Shown: piece after piece, positions 18,736-28,470 of the stretch
How positions within the stretch are numbered: the stretch's first letter is position 1
How the letters are laid out: each line of letters starts with the position of its first letter
NCBI GenBank assembly: GCA_900319235.1
Contig: ONNR01000007.1
Coordinates: forward strand, 84,501-148,500
DNA: 64,000 nucleotides
Source: an uncultured Prevotellaceae bacterium
Lineage (GTDB): Bacteria > Bacteroidota > Bacteroidia > Bacteroidales > UBA3663
Reading direction: 5' to 3'
Translations under genes and position numbers: made by a program
The notes under the pieces: generated by a model
Told to the model about the DNA's origin: nothing
The model's database searches: none
What the model saw: the letters and a program-made list of their open reading frames with translations, nothing else

Positions 18736-20028
18736 ATGTGTGCAAAAAAGAATTATCGATTTGAGACTCTCCAACTTCATGTAGGACAAGAACAGGCCGA
18801 CCCCGCTACCGATGCACGTGCGGTGCCCATCTATCAGACCACGAGTTATGTGTTCCACAATAGCCAGCATGCTGCTGATCGTTTCGGTTTGCGTGACGCC
18901 GGCAACATTTATGGTCGTCTGACCAACTCCACCCAGGGCGTATTCGAAGATCGTGTGGCTGCCCTCGAAGGAGGTGTCGCAGGTCTGGCAGTCGCCAGCG
19001 GTGCAGCCGCCATCACTTATGCGTTGCAGAACATCGTTCAAGCTGGTGACCACATTGTGGCTGCTGACAACCTCTATGGCGGTTCGTACAATCTGATTAC
19101 CCATACGCTCGCCACCCAGGGCATTACCAACACAATTGTTAATGTAAATGATCTTGCCGCACTGGAGGCTGCTATCCGTCCAAACACGAAGGTGGTGTAT
19201 GCCGAGACTTTCGGAAACCCCAACAGCGATGTGCTCGACCTTGAAGGTGTCGCAGCTATTGCTCATAAGTATGGTATCCCGTTCATCGTCGACAATACGT
19301 TCGGTACACCTTACCTCATTCGTCCTTTGGAACATGGTGCTGATATCGTTGTGCATTCGGCTACAAAGTTCCTCGGCGGTCATGGAACAAGCCTTGGTGG
19401 CGTCATCGTCGATGGTGGCAAGTTCGACTGGAAGGCCGATCCCGACAAGTTCCCGACACTGGCGAAGCCCGATCCAAGTTATCATGGCATCGTCTTTGCC
19501 GATGCTGTGGGCGCAGCGGCCTACGTCACCCGCATCCGTGCGGTCATCCTTCGCGACACAGGTGCCACCATTTCGCCCTTCAACGCGTTCATCCTTCTGC
19601 AGGGCGTCGAGACGCTGAGCTTGCGAGTGGAGCGTCATGTTGAAAATGCCCTGAAGGTGGTGGATTTCCTGGCCAGGCATCCCAAAGTGTCGAAAGTGAA
19701 CCATCCTGCGTTGGAGAATCATCCCGACCACAAACTCTACAATAAGTACTTCCCAAATGGTGGCGGTTCAATCTTCACGTTCGAGATCAAAGGTAGGCAG
19801 GAGGAAGCGTGGAAGTTTATCGATGCGTTGCAGGTCTTCTCGCTGTTGGCAAATGTAGCCGACGTCAAGAGCCTCGTAATTCATCCTTACACCACCACCC
19901 ACTCGCAACTCTCGCCCGAGGAATTGGCCGAACAGCACATCACTCCTTCGACCATCCGTCTCTCCATCGGCACCGAGCATATCGACGACATCATCGAGGA
20001 TCTCGCTCAGGCATTTGAGCAAATTTAA
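18736..20028 (+). CDS. O-acetylhomoserine sulfhydrylase (aminocarboxypropyltransferase)
   Basis: A PLP enzyme of the Cys/Met gamma family that converts O-acetylhomoserine and sulfide (or methanethiol) into homocysteine or methionine. The 430-residue product starts [34 protein letters not shown], a MetY signature, and has the PLP lysine in [12 protein letters not shown]. The ATG at 18736 is chosen because it begins the conserved N-terminus and sits 31 bp after the promoter box; the long frame from 18589 runs through the promoter. It heads a likely operon with an SDR and cysteine synthase. Cystathionine gamma-synthase is less likely given length and N-terminus. Confidence 0.9.
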   Translation: MCAKKNYRFETLQLHVGQEQADPATDARAVPIYQTTSYVFHNSQHAADRFGLRDAGNIYGRLTNSTQGVFEDRVAALEGGVAGLAVASGAAAITYALQNIVQAGDHIVAADNLYGGSYNLITHTLATQGITNTIVNVNDLAALEAAIRPNTKVVYAETFGNPNSDVLDLEGVAAIAHKYGIPFIVDNTFGTPYLIRPLEHGADIVVHSATKFLGGHGTSLGGVIVDGGKFDWKADPDKFPTLAKPDPSYHGIVFADAVGAAAYVTRIRAVILRDTGATISPFNAFILLQGVETLSLRVERHVENALKVVDFLARHPKVSKVNHPALENHPDHKLYNKYFPNGGGSIFTFEIKGRQEEAWKFIDALQVFSLLANVADVKSLVIHPYTTTHSQLSPEELAEQHITPSTIRLSIGTEHIDDIIEDLAQAFEQI

Positions 20029-20054
20029 TCACTTTAATTAATTTATTAATCAAT

Positions 20055-20765
20055 ATGAACGAAAAAGTAGCATTGGTAACAGGAGCCAACAAGGGCATCG
20101 GATTTGGTATTGCAAAATATCTAGGCCTAAGTGGCTGGAAGGTCATCATCGGCGCACGAAATGCAGAACGTGCAGCTATGGCGATTCAAAAGTTGACAGC
20201 ATCAGGTATCGATGTGCTCGGTTGGGTCAACATCGAACTGAAGGACATCGCTGGTATCGAACAGGCAGCTATGGAGGTGAGTGATAAATACTCCAACTTG
20301 TCGCTGCTCGTCAACAACGCTGGCATTCCTGGCAATATGGGTGTGGATAGTCGGCACACCGATCTCAGCGATATTCGTGAGACACTCGACGTTAATTTTG
20401 TGGGCACTTTCGCACTTACCAGGGCTCTGCTGCCGCTGCTCACTGCAAACCAAGGTCGGATAGTCAACGTCACCGTTCCTTCCGAAATCAGTCCCTATTG
20501 GCATCCGTTGGCCTATGTGGCCAGCAAGGCTGCACAAAACGCAATGATGGGCGTGATGGCTGTCGAGTTCCAGCAGAGTAACACTCCAGTGGAGATCTTT
20601 TCGGTTCATCCCGGTCCCACGACGACCGACTTGAATGGTAATATGAGTCTGCCCGGGTTCCACGATATCGACACCGTCGGTAGCAAGTTCACCGAACTCA
20701 TCAACGACGGTCGGTCCCATCAGGGCGAGTTCATCGAACTATATCCAATTGTAAAAGAAGACTAA
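20055..20765 (+). CDS. Short-chain dehydrogenase/reductase
   Basis: A 236-residue classical SDR with the NAD(P)-binding TGANKGIG motif (residues 9-16), the NNAG motif (LLVNNAGIPG, near 93) and the active-site YxxxK in YVASKAA (around 155-159); the usual catalytic Ser before it appears in TVPSEIS. The basic residue in ARNAER suggests NADPH use. It sits 26 bp after the sulfhydrylase gene and 27 bp before cysK, so it is in a sulfur amino-acid operon, but its substrate cannot be predicted; the resemblance is to carbonyl-reductase-like SDRs. Confidence 0.85.
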   Translation: MNEKVALVTGANKGIGFGIAKYLGLSGWKVIIGARNAERAAMAIQKLTASGIDVLGWVNIELKDIAGIEQAAMEVSDKYSNLSLLVNNAGIPGNMGVDSRHTDLSDIRETLDVNFVGTFALTRALLPLLTANQGRIVNVTVPSEISPYWHPLAYVASKAAQNAMMGVMAVEFQQSNTPVEIFSVHPGPTTTDLNGNMSLPGFHDIDTVGSKFTELINDGRSHQGEFIELYPIVKED

Positions 20766-20792
20766 AAGAAAAATTTAATTAACAAAGAAGTT

Positions 20793-21725
20793 ATGGCAAA
20801 AATAGTGAAACAATTGACCGATCTCATCGGCAATACCCCACTTGTGGAGCTTAACAAGTTTTCTCAGGAAAAAGGCATTGATACTCCCATCATTGCCAAA
20901 GTAGAGTTCTTTAATCCGGGTGGCAGCGTCAAGGACCGCATCGCATTCGCTATGATTGAGGACGCTGAGCAGAAAGGCCTCTTGAAACCAGGTGCCACCA
21001 TCATCGAACCTACAAGCGGTAATACAGGCGTAGGTCTGGCTCTCGTCAGCGCTGTCAAAGGCTATAAACTCATCCTCACCATGCCCGAGACGATGAGCAT
21101 CGAGCGTCGCAACCTTGTGAAGGCTTACGGTGCCGAGGTGATATTGACACCAGGCAAGGATGGTATGCCGGGAGCTATTCGTGCAGCAGAGGAACTGCGT
21201 GACAATACTCCAGGCAGCATTATCCTCCAGCAGTTCGAGAATGCTGCCAATCCTGCCAAGCACTATGCCACTACAGGCCCCGAAATCTGGCGTGATACCG
21301 ATGGCAAGGTGGATATTTTTGTTGCAGGAGTAGGAACAGGCGGTACCATCAGTGGCGCTGGCAAGTACTTGAAGGAGCAGAACCCGAACATCAAGGTGAT
21401 TGCTGTCGAACCAAAGTCTTCGCCCGTGCTCAACGGAGGCAAGAGCGGACCGCACAAGATTCAGGGCATCGGTGCAGGCTTTGTCCCCAAGACTTACAAT
21501 GCACAGGTCATCGATGAAGTATTCGATGTCGAGAACGATGATGCTATCCTCACTGGTCGCGAAATTGCACGTCAGGAAGGACTCCTTGTCGGCATCTCAG
21601 CAGGTGCTGCCCTCTTCGCAGCAGGTGAAATTGCTCGTCGTCCAGAGAACAAAGGCAAGAAAGTAGTCGTCCTTCTGCCCGATACCGGCGAACGCTATCT
21701 CTCTACCGTTCTTTTCGCAAATTAA
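20793..21725 (+). CDS. cysK: Cysteine synthase A (O-acetylserine sulfhydrylase)
   Basis: CysK replaces the acetyl group of O-acetylserine with sulfide to make cysteine. The 310-residue protein shows [10 protein letters not shown], the PLP lysine in [11 protein letters not shown], the [12 protein letters not shown] substrate loop and [15 protein letters not shown] phosphate-binding loop. Length is normal. It ends the sulfur operon and is followed by a good intrinsic terminator. Confidence 0.95.
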   Translation: MAKIVKQLTDLIGNTPLVELNKFSQEKGIDTPIIAKVEFFNPGGSVKDRIAFAMIEDAEQKGLLKPGATIIEPTSGNTGVGLALVSAVKGYKLILTMPETMSIERRNLVKAYGAEVILTPGKDGMPGAIRAAEELRDNTPGSIILQQFENAANPAKHYATTGPEIWRDTDGKVDIFVAGVGTGGTISGAGKYLKEQNPNIKVIAVEPKSSPVLNGGKSGPHKIQGIGAGFVPKTYNAQVIDEVFDVENDDAILTGREIARQEGLLVGISAGAALFAAGEIARRPENKGKKVVVLLPDTGERYLSTVLFAN

Positions 21726-21743
21726 CAAATCCTTGCCATAATG

Positions 21744-21782
21744 AAAATAGTCGCACAGTGTGAACCGTGCGGCTATTTTTTT
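21744..21782 (+). terminator. Intrinsic terminator after cysK
   Basis: A 13-bp stem (21744-21756 and 21767-21779, with one G-U pair) closing a 10-nt loop, followed directly by a run of T (through 21782). It begins 19 bp after the cysK stop and isolates the sulfur operon from the next cassette. Confidence 0.85.
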
Positions 21783-21835
21783 GTCTATGGAATAATACTA
21801 TTTCTAAATCAAAGATTATGCAAGGTTGAAAAGGA

Positions 21836-21866
21836 TTGTTGGTGTAGAAAATTGTTCGTATCTTTG
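21836..21866 (+). promoter_or_regulatory. Upstream promoter of the strawberry-notch cassette
   Basis: TTG at 21836-21838, 20-bp spacer, TATCTTTG at 21859-21866. The 16-nt stretch TATCTTTGCGGCGAAA recurs identically 94 bp downstream at 21953-21968. Between the two is a possible 9-codon upstream frame starting at the ATG 21879. Confidence 0.65.
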
Positions 21867-21920
21867 CGGCGAAAAATTATGAAATGGAGAGAATGGTCCC
21901 GAAGTTAGGATAAATTAACA

Positions 21921-21968
21921 AAGGTGTATCAATATTGGTAACACCTTGGCTCTATCTTTGCGGCGAAA
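21921..21968 (+). promoter_or_regulatory. Second promoter-like core and operator-like dyad
   Basis: The inverted repeat AAGGTGT / ACACCTT (21921-21927, 21941-21947) lies just ahead of a second TATCTTTG box at 21953-21960. No TTG lies at the usual 20-bp spacing, since the dyad occupies that place. This arrangement would suit a regulated promoter needing an activator, or one blocked by a repressor. The helicase gene starts at 21995. Confidence 0.45.
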
Positions 21969-21994
21969 TAATCACATTGACTATACAAAGCAGT

Positions 21995-24900
21995 ATGGAT
22001 AAGCAGGACAATCAGATGAAGATGATGGAGGTGGCCGACACGGTGACCTATGAGCCCTATAGTACAGGAGGAAAGATTGGCACGGTGATTCCGACGGGTA
22101 TGGCCGGTGCTGTGGAGAATGTGCTCTACGCAATAGAACAGGAGAAAGGGCCGGTGGACCAGTGGGTACGCCAGCAGTTGGATTTTTACACCGTCGAGGA
22201 GTTGCAGCGTGTACTGAGCGCCGAACAGATCGATGGCGTGGCAATGGCCATCTTCCAGATGGGGCGTGGCCGTGGTTTCATCCTCGGCGACATGACGGGT
22301 GTGGGCAAGGGACGTCAGTTGGCCGCCATGATCAAGTGGTCACTGCTGAAGGGAAGGATACCAGTCTATGTGACCGAGCGATCGCTGCTCTTCTCTGATA
22401 TGTATCGCGACCTGAACGACATCGGCTGCGGGTTCCTGCGTCCCTTCATTCTCAATGCCGACCGCGAGGCGAAGGTCACCGACCTTAAAGGCAATCTGGT
22501 GTATGACCTGCCTACACGTAACGAGATGGAGCACTTCCGTATGTACGGTACATTGCCCCAAGGCTATGACTTCCTGATGCTGACCTATTCGCAGCTGATG
22601 CGCCGTGAGAGCGCCAACTGGAAAGTCGCACGTGTACGCAATTTCATCAAGGATACGTATCTCCTGATGGACGAATGTCACAATGCAAGTGGAGACAAGA
22701 GCAACGTGGGTAGTTTCTTTCGCGAAGCTGTTCAGTTGGCCCGTGGCGTGTGCTACTCGTCAGCTACCTACGCCAAGTACCCTTCGTCCATGCCGCTCTA
22801 TGCGCTCAAAACGGCCATCGGCGATGCCAAGATCGGTGCCGAACAACTCATCGAGATAGTCGAACATGGCGGTCCTATTCTGCAGGAGGAACTGGCCAAG
22901 GGCCTGACTGAATCGGGCTGTATGACGCGTCGTGAACGCGATATGAGCGGCGTGATACGCGAACTGCGGATCACTTCCAATGAAGATGCCGTTTCTCGGT
23001 GTCGACGTCGCTACGATGCTGTAATCGAAATCGTGCAGGACCTCTATGATTTTCAGGAGCGTTTCATCGATCCATATCTCAAGACAATCGATGCCGAGGA
23101 GGTATTGCATCGAAAGTGCAACCTGGATGAATTAATGCCTTTGGACGAAGATGCCATCAATGTGGTCTATGATCGTTTCTCCACGCGAATGACGCCCATC
23201 GTCCAGCAATTGCTGATGGCCACCAAGGCTGAGGATGCCGTGGAGGCTACCCTCGAGGTGCTTCGAAGCGGAAAGAAACCCATCGTGCAAATCAATCATA
23301 CGATGGAGGCGCAACTCGCAAGTCTCGCCAAGGTGGGTGACGTCCTGCCTTCTGCCGAATTTGCACTGGTACTGCACAGAAGCCTGAGTGGTATGCTCTG
23401 CTACAGTGTGACAGGTTCAGGCATTAAGCCGAGCAATGTTCGAGAAAAGGAGCGTGCTCCTCACTACAAGTGCGACGATGTGATTAGCATCTACGAACTC
23501 GATGCGGCCTTCCCCGGAGGTGAGGTATTGGAGGCCTACGAGAGCATCCGCCGTCGAATCGACCGGACGTTGACTGGTCTGCCGCTCAGCCCAATAGATT
23601 ATTTCGTGAAGCGCATAGAGCAGGCAGGATATAGCGTAGGTATTCTGACGCAACGGCACCTCGGCCTGCTGTTGCACGACGATGACAATGGTGCCACCTG
23701 CGTGAGATGCAAAACCAGCAACAAGAAACGACTGGCTGCCGACTTCAACAACGGAAAGATTGACGTCTTGCTAGGCAACCGTATGATGAGCACTGGCATT
23801 TCACTCCACAATAGCCCTGAGTTTGAGGATACGCGTCAGCGTGTCGTCATCACTTGGGAACTGCAGGACAGCGCCGACCGACAGACACAGTTCGACGGAC
23901 GTGCCGACCGTACGGGCCAACTCGACCATTGCCATTACATCACCCTCTCGTCGCCCATCCCTGCCGAGCAGCGCTTCCTGATGATGAACGAACGTCGACA
24001 GCGTTCGCTCAATGCCAATGTGACCGCCAATCAGAAGACCGACTCACCCTACGAGAACATCCTCAATCGTTATGGTTCGCGCGTGGTCAAGGAGTTTTTG
24101 CTCGACCATCCCGAGATGGCATCGTTCATCCCCGATATGCCCGAAAGATTTGCCGACGAAGAAGAGCATTTCAATCTGGTACGAATATTTATGAACTCCC
24201 TGGCCTTGTTGACCTGTCACGACCAGGAGTCGTTGCTCAACGAGGTGATGCAGCTCTACCACGACCTGCTGGATTACCTGAACGAGAACGGCGAGAACGA
24301 ACTTGAAGCGAAGGTAATGCCGCTGAGGGCTACCTTGCTCCATCGTCAGGTCTTTGCAGCGGGCAAGGACAAGAGCGAAGCCCGGAGTGTGTTCGAACAG
24401 GACGCTTGGCTCGATGAAATCGAGGTGGATGTGCTTCGCAAACCTATGACGGTATCTGAGATCAAATGGATGAAGCAGTCGTTGGCTTATGGCAAGATAG
24501 TGAACAACCGACTCGACGAGGCGAAAGAAGAGAAGGTGAAGAACATCCTCATACGCTACAAGCAGCTGCGACTGGTGGCTGCTCGCAAACTTGCCGAACT
24601 GACACGCTATACCGACCCGGGCGAGAAGGCAAAATATACCCCCAAGCGACTTGAGGAACTGAAGCGTCAAGCCTATGATCTGGATGCCCAGGAACGACAG
24701 ATCGCGAAGGTGGAGGAAGACATCAGAAACATCAAAAGCGAACTCTTGATGTTTGCGCCTGGTCAGGTGGTGGGCGTTCCGATGTCACTCTTCGAGGATG
24801 GTGTCATCGAGGATCCCAACATGATCGACTTTGTCTCGATAGGCATCTTTCTCGGCTATCGCCTTGCAAGTGGCAGGTTGTCTCGCTCCAACATCAAGGC

Positions 24901-25288
24901 TGTCTTTGCAGTGAACGACGGACGACGCAAGCTCGAGATACCGTTCACCGAACAAGCCATCCTCTCCACCATCAGTCGTCAGACCAGCCTCGACGTCTTC
25001 CGTCGTCGTGTGCGTGGATTCGACCTGAAGCTGTGGGACAGCATCCGCCCCAAGCGTACGCGCGAGATTGCCTACGTCGTCACTGGTAACATCCTGCAGG
25101 GCATAGCGCAGGCTCGCCGTTTCGGTGAAAACCTTCGCGACCATCAGCAGCGACTGCTTGCTCAAAGCAAGGGTCATGGCCATCTGGTCACTTATTCCGA
25201 CGATAGGGGAGCCTTGCGCCATGGCTATCTTATGCCGCGTATCTTCAGACCTCGCGATTTGGCGATGATGAATTTGAACCCGAAATAA
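21995..25288 (+). CDS. Strawberry-notch-like SF2 helicase/ATPase
   Basis: A 1097-residue cytoplasmic protein with the two-domain layout of bacterial strawberry-notch (SNO) helicases. The N-terminal ATPase domain has STGGKIGTVIPTG, a Walker A-like GDMTGVGKGRQ (98-108) and a DECH box in LLMDECHNASG (226-229). The C-terminal helicase domain has the family hallmark STGISLH (599-605) and a motif VI-like QFDGRADRTGQ (632-642). About 450 further residues, partly predicted coiled coil (rich in K/E near 840-930), are unassigned. The ATG at 21995 follows the second promoter box by 34 bp; a longer frame from 21935 would begin upstream of that box. SNO proteins in prokaryotes are mostly known from phages and plasmids; here the gene is chromosomal, next to an AAA+ ATPase 30 bp downstream. 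Substrate and role are unknown. Confidence 0.85.
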   Translation: MDKQDNQMKMMEVADTVTYEPYSTGGKIGTVIPTGMAGAVENVLYAIEQEKGPVDQWVRQQLDFYTVEELQRVLSAEQIDGVAMAIFQMGRGRGFILGDMTGVGKGRQLAAMIKWSLLKGRIPVYVTERSLLFSDMYRDLNDIGCGFLRPFILNADREAKVTDLKGNLVYDLPTRNEMEHFRMYGTLPQGYDFLMLTYSQLMRRESANWKVARVRNFIKDTYLLMDECHNASGDKSNVGSFFREAVQLARGVCYSSATYAKYPSSMPLYALKTAIGDAKIGAEQLIEIVEHGGPILQEELAKGLTESGCMTRRERDMSGVIRELRITSNEDAVSRCRRRYDAVIEIVQDLYDFQERFIDPYLKTIDAEEVLHRKCNLDELMPLDEDAINVVYDRFSTRMTPIVQQLLMATKAEDAVEATLEVLRSGKKPIVQINHTMEAQLASLAKVGDVLPSAEFALVLHRSLSGMLCYSVTGSGIKPSNVREKERAPHYKCDDVISIYELDAAFPGGEVLEAYESIRRRIDRTLTGLPLSPIDYFVKRIEQAGYSVGILTQRHLGLLLHDDDNGATCVRCKTSNKKRLAADFNNGKIDVLLGNRMMSTGISLHNSPEFEDTRQRVVITWELQDSADRQTQFDGRADRTGQLDHCHYITLSSPIPAEQRFLMMNERRQRSLNANVTANQKTDSPYENILNRYGSRVVKEFLLDHPEMASFIPDMPERFADEEEHFNLVRIFMNSLALLTCHDQESLLNEVMQLYHDLLDYLNENGENELEAKVMPLRATLLHRQVFAAGKDKSEARSVFEQDAWLDEIEVDVLRKPMTVSEIKWMKQSLAYGKIVNNRLDEAKEEKVKNILIRYKQLRLVAARKLAELTRYTDPGEKAKYTPKRLEELKRQAYDLDAQERQIAKVEEDIRNIKSELLMFAPGQVVGVPMSLFEDGVIEDPNMIDFVSIGIFLGYRLASGRLSRSNIKAVFAVNDGRRKLEIPFTEQAILSTISRQTSLDVFRRRVRGFDLKLWDSIRPKRTREIAYVVTGNILQGIAQARRFGENLRDHQQRLLAQSKGHGHLVTYSDDRGALRHGYLMPRIFRPRDLAMMNLNPK

Positions 25289-25318
25289 TGAGTATTAACG
25301 TTTAATGACGATTTGCGA

Positions 25319-26965
25319 ATGAGAACGAAAATGACATTGGCACAGGCCTTCGAGAACATTGTTGCGAGGGCCAAAGGGAGTAAGTTGGATAATTCGTTAT
25401 TGGCTTCGGTCAAGAATGAGACCAACTATATCAAGCGAAAGTTCAATATCACTCCGATGGAATGTGTCATTCTGGCCGTCTTGCTTGATGACGATACGGT
25501 AATGACGCGCCGTGATATAGCGAATTTCCTCGAATGTTCAAGTCTAAAGGTCCTTGCTTTGCACGACAACTTCGAGCATTTGCGCCGCAGAAAGATGATT
25601 TATGTTTCCTGCCAAGAATATATGAGCGAACGTAGAGGTTGGCGTATCTGCAAGGAGGTACTCAATGCTGTAAGTAACGATGCCTCTTTTGAACCAAGTG
25701 ACCCCAGCACCTTTACGGCATACGATGTAATGCGCGAGATTCGCGATTGTCTGGACACCACCGACAATGACAGCGATTACTACGACACTATGGTCGCAGA
25801 CATTACCAATCTGCTTGCCAATACCCAGCATCTCGAGTTCTCTAGTCAGTTGTCGTCATTCCCTCTCACTATGGGCGAACTTGTGATGTTTCTGATTGCT
25901 GCCTCTCGCCTTGTATTGCATCGCATTCCAGTCATCAATTCCTCTTATTATGAGGACATCCTCGATGAGTCGTATGAAACCTTCGACATCTGCAATGGTA
26001 TCAACGAAGGTACTGGCAATCTGGTCAAGTTGGGACTGATGGAGAATGCCACTATCGATGGTATGACCGAACCCGATAGTTTCCAAGTCACTGAACGTGC
26101 CATTAAGACTGTACTTCAGGAGTTCCACATCAATCTTGCGACGCGAAGGGCTGCCACGCCCAACAACCTCATCCTCCCCGAAAAACTTACACCCAAAGAG
26201 CTCTTCTACAACGATGAGGAGCAACGTCAGGTCAATCGCCTGATGGACTTGTTGAGCCCCAAGACTTTCGGTGAGGTGCAGCAGCGTTTGAAGGACAGCG
26301 GTATGCGCACGGGCTTTTGTGTCTTGCTCCATGGCGTTCCGGGCAGTGGAAAGACCGAACTTGTCAATCAGCTCTGTATCGCCACAGGGCGTCCCGTGAT
26401 GGTGGCCCAGGTCTCGGAACTCATCTCGAAGTGGGTGGGCGACTATGAGAAGAATATCTCCGAACTCTTTGAGCAGTATGCGTCATTGGTCGCCAAGAGC
26501 AAAGTTTGTCCCATTCTGCTCTTCAACGAGTGTGATGCCATCTTGGGCAAGCGCAATGAGCAGGGCGGAAGCGATGCAGTGGGGAAGATGTACCACAGTG
26601 TGCAGAACATCCTTCTCGAACAGATGGAGAAACTCAACGGCATCATGATTTGTACCAGCAATATGCCAGGTGCGCTCGACAAGGCATTCGAGCGCCGCTT
26701 CCTCTTCAGCATCGAGTTCCATAAGCCACAGAAGGAGGTCAAGGCGAAGATTTGGCGTGCTATGATGCCCGAGATTAACAAGAAGACGGCACAGGCACTC
26801 GCCGCACAGTATGACTTCAGCGGCGGCCAGATTGAGAACGTCGTGCGACGCCAGCGCGTCGAGCACATCCTCTACGGCAAGGCCATCACCCTCGATTCGC
26901 TCAGCCGCATCTGCAAGGAGGAGGGCTATGACAAGAAGACCCGAGGCATCGGATTCTGTGCATAA
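25319..26965 (+). CDS. AAA+ ATPase with N-terminal helical/winged-helix region
   Basis: A 548-residue protein. The C-terminal third is an AAA+ module: Walker A GVPGSGKT (339-346), Walker B-like ILLFNECDAIL (399-409) in which the usual first acidic residue is Asn while Glu is kept, a sensor-1-like CTSNMP and an arginine-finger-like FERRFLF near 458. Such FNE-type Walker B variants occur in related bacterial ATPases. The N-terminal 270 residues contain no motif that I can name but the segment MTRRDIANFLECSSLKVLALHDNFEHLRRRKMI looks like a winged helix. The start at 25319 is 30 bp after the helicase stop, indicating one operon; a TTG at 25313 and an ATG at 25331 are alternatives. Function is unknown; it may remodel or load the helicase. 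Confidence 0.8.
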   Translation: MRTKMTLAQAFENIVARAKGSKLDNSLLASVKNETNYIKRKFNITPMECVILAVLLDDDTVMTRRDIANFLECSSLKVLALHDNFEHLRRRKMIYVSCQEYMSERRGWRICKEVLNAVSNDASFEPSDPSTFTAYDVMREIRDCLDTTDNDSDYYDTMVADITNLLANTQHLEFSSQLSSFPLTMGELVMFLIAASRLVLHRIPVINSSYYEDILDESYETFDICNGINEGTGNLVKLGLMENATIDGMTEPDSFQVTERAIKTVLQEFHINLATRRAATPNNLILPEKLTPKELFYNDEEQRQVNRLMDLLSPKTFGEVQQRLKDSGMRTGFCVLLHGVPGSGKTELVNQLCIATGRPVMVAQVSELISKWVGDYEKNISELFEQYASLVAKSKVCPILLFNECDAILGKRNEQGGSDAVGKMYHSVQNILLEQMEKLNGIMICTSNMPGALDKAFERRFLFSIEFHKPQKEVKAKIWRAMMPEINKKTAQALAAQYDFSGGQIENVVRRQRVEHILYGKAITLDSLSRICKEEGYDKKTRGIGFCA

Positions 26966-27094
26966 GTGGTAAAACCACGTCAAAATGTCTTTATATTTGT
27001 GATGGACAGAAAGTTACTGCCCGTGGCGTGAGAGTTTCACAATTTTTGTTATGAATTATTAACAATTCAAAACCCAAAAAAGTTTCCATTTTTC

Positions 27095-27125
27095 TTGCAT
27101 ATATCATCAGAATGCCTTATCTTTG
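27095..27125 (+). promoter_or_regulatory. Promoter of the 27144 gene
   Basis: TTG 27095-27097, 20 bp, TATCTTTG 27118-27125; the ATG follows 18 bp later. The preceding 130 bp after the AAA+ gene hold a small GTGGT/ACCAC hairpin at 26966-26978 and nothing else evident. Confidence 0.7.
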
Positions 27126-27143
27126 CGCCCGAGAATAGTTAAA

Positions 27144-27872
27144 ATGAAGGTTCGACTGATGATTTGCAAGAAGATGGAAGCACTCAAGAAGTTGTTTTTC
27201 GAAACGTTGTCCGCGAGCTTCAATGGGGAAGCGTGGACTGAGTATGTGCCGCTCGATTTGATTGCCGATGCTATGGTCAATGGCATTGACATCGAGAAAC
27301 TCAAGGAGGCTGTGGCAGCCAAGGCCGACAAGCGTCCTTTTACGCTCTCTTTGATGCGGAGAGATGAGATGGCCAACCACAACTGCGTGGCTGGCTACTG
27401 GGAGATTTGTGCTGTGCGTGGTGACGAACAGATTGTTATCCCTTTCAACAACAGGTACTCGAAGGTACTCTATGCCTTCTTTATGTTGCATCCTGGACAG
27501 AAGATTACGCTCGCCGGTTTACAGAAGTACCACGGTGAATTCAAGCGCATTGCACTCGCACTCTACACCGATTCGGAGCAGTCCCACACCAAAGCTACGC
27601 TCGAGTGGGCCGACAAGATTGCCACCACATTGTGCAGTCGCTTTGGCGCATCGGAAAAGGTGGGAACCAGGACCAACAAGGAGCGTTCCACGGCCTTTTC
27701 AAGGGCAAAGAAGTCCGTCCTCTCCGCACTTGGTGATGCGGCGGGCAACTACGTCATTCAGGGAACTACGGGCGATGAGAAGCGTGTACTGCGTCTTCCA
27801 GGCAATCTCGTGCGTGTACCCGAGGCATTCCGCGATGCTGTGATTAGCTGGCAAGGGGGCTTTGCGATTTGA
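27144..27872 (+). CDS. Unknown protein downstream of the helicase/AAA+ pair
   Basis: A 242-residue protein that I do not recognise. No signal peptide or membrane segment. The middle part (about residues 105-180), with SKVLYAFFMLHPGQKITLAGLQKY followed by a basic stretch KERSTAFSRAKKSVL, could be a winged-helix DNA-binding domain; this is an impression, not a match. The start ATG at 27144 is chosen because the promoter box at 27118-27125 lies just before it. It has its own promoter, is on the same strand as the helicase and AAA+ genes 178 bp away, and is followed by a terminator. Membership in the same functional module is unproven. Confidence 0.65.
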   Translation: MKVRLMICKKMEALKKLFFETLSASFNGEAWTEYVPLDLIADAMVNGIDIEKLKEAVAAKADKRPFTLSLMRRDEMANHNCVAGYWEICAVRGDEQIVIPFNNRYSKVLYAFFMLHPGQKITLAGLQKYHGEFKRIALALYTDSEQSHTKATLEWADKIATTLCSRFGASEKVGTRTNKERSTAFSRAKKSVLSALGDAAGNYVIQGTTGDEKRVLRLPGNLVRVPEAFRDAVISWQGGFAI

Positions 27873-27930
27873 TGTCGCGGGGCCCCCTTGCCTCGCCTGT
27901 AAAGGAAGGAAGGGGAGGGGAAGAACAGCA

Positions 27931-27960
27931 GAAGCAGCTCGGCTCACGCCGGGCTGCTTC
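27931..27960. terminator. Bidirectional terminator between convergent genes
   Basis: Thirteen-bp GC-rich stem (27931-27943 and 27948-27960, one G-T pair) with a TCAC loop, lying between the plus-strand 27144 gene and the minus-strand 28006 gene. The T run is short (CTTT), so strength is moderate. Confidence 0.65.
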
Positions 27961-28005
27961 CTTTCAACGCAACAATCTACTAATAATCCTCTTATCGTCT
28001 TGATC

Positions 28006-28470
28006 TTATGGAAGTGGTTGAGGATGATGTGGATGCGTTTCAAAGTGGAAACCGTGATCATCAATTATCATTACGGGAGCGTCGCTGCGCACGATGACTA
28101 CAGGTGCCTTGCGCTCCACAACAACAACTTCTCTTTCGGGTGCTGCCTCGATGGGAAGAGATTCTCCCTCGATGCGATCCACTTCTGCATCAATCGGGTA
28201 ACCGTCTTGATCGACAACGACCGTGCGCTCTACTACCACCGGGCGGGTAGTCGCCTTTGTGATGGCATGGTCGACAACTGCGCCGATTGCTGCACCGAGG
28301 ATGAACGAACCGATGCTGCCATGATAGTAGGGGGCTGGTCCGTAGTGAACATATCCGTGGTGGGGACCGCCATAGTGGCGTCCGTAGTAGCCGTGGTGAC
28401 GAGGCTGTGCGAAAACTGTTCCTGCGGCGCAGGCTACTATCAGTACGAGGGTTAACAGGATCTTCTTCAT
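28006..28470 (-). CDS. Exported His/Tyr/Gly-rich protein
   Basis: A 154-residue protein with a clear signal peptide (MKKILLTLVLIVACAAGTVFA, then QPRHHG). The mature N-terminus is very rich in His, Tyr and Gly (HHGYYGRHYGGPHHGYVHYG), which could bind metal ions; a glycine-rich hydrophobic segment GSFILGAAIGAVVDHAI follows, and then a Val/Glu-rich part and a His-rich C-terminus. It may be an envelope protein involved in metal or heme handling, but no family is recognised. It is transcribed alone on the minus strand; a terminator at 27931-27960 lies downstream. Confidence 0.7.
   Translation of the reverse strand: MKKILLTLVLIVACAAGTVFAQPRHHGYYGRHYGGPHHGYVHYGPAPYYHGSIGSFILGAAIGAVVDHAITKATTRPVVVERTVVVDQDGYPIDAEVDRIEGESLPIEAAPEREVVVVERKAPVVIVRSDAPVMIIDDHGFHFETHPHHPQPLP

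Noticed and set aside
21995..27872. Interpretation of the cassette as an integrated phage or plasmid remnant
   Set aside because: No integrase, structural, replication or transfer genes nearby, a normal terminator precedes it, and base composition matches neighbours.
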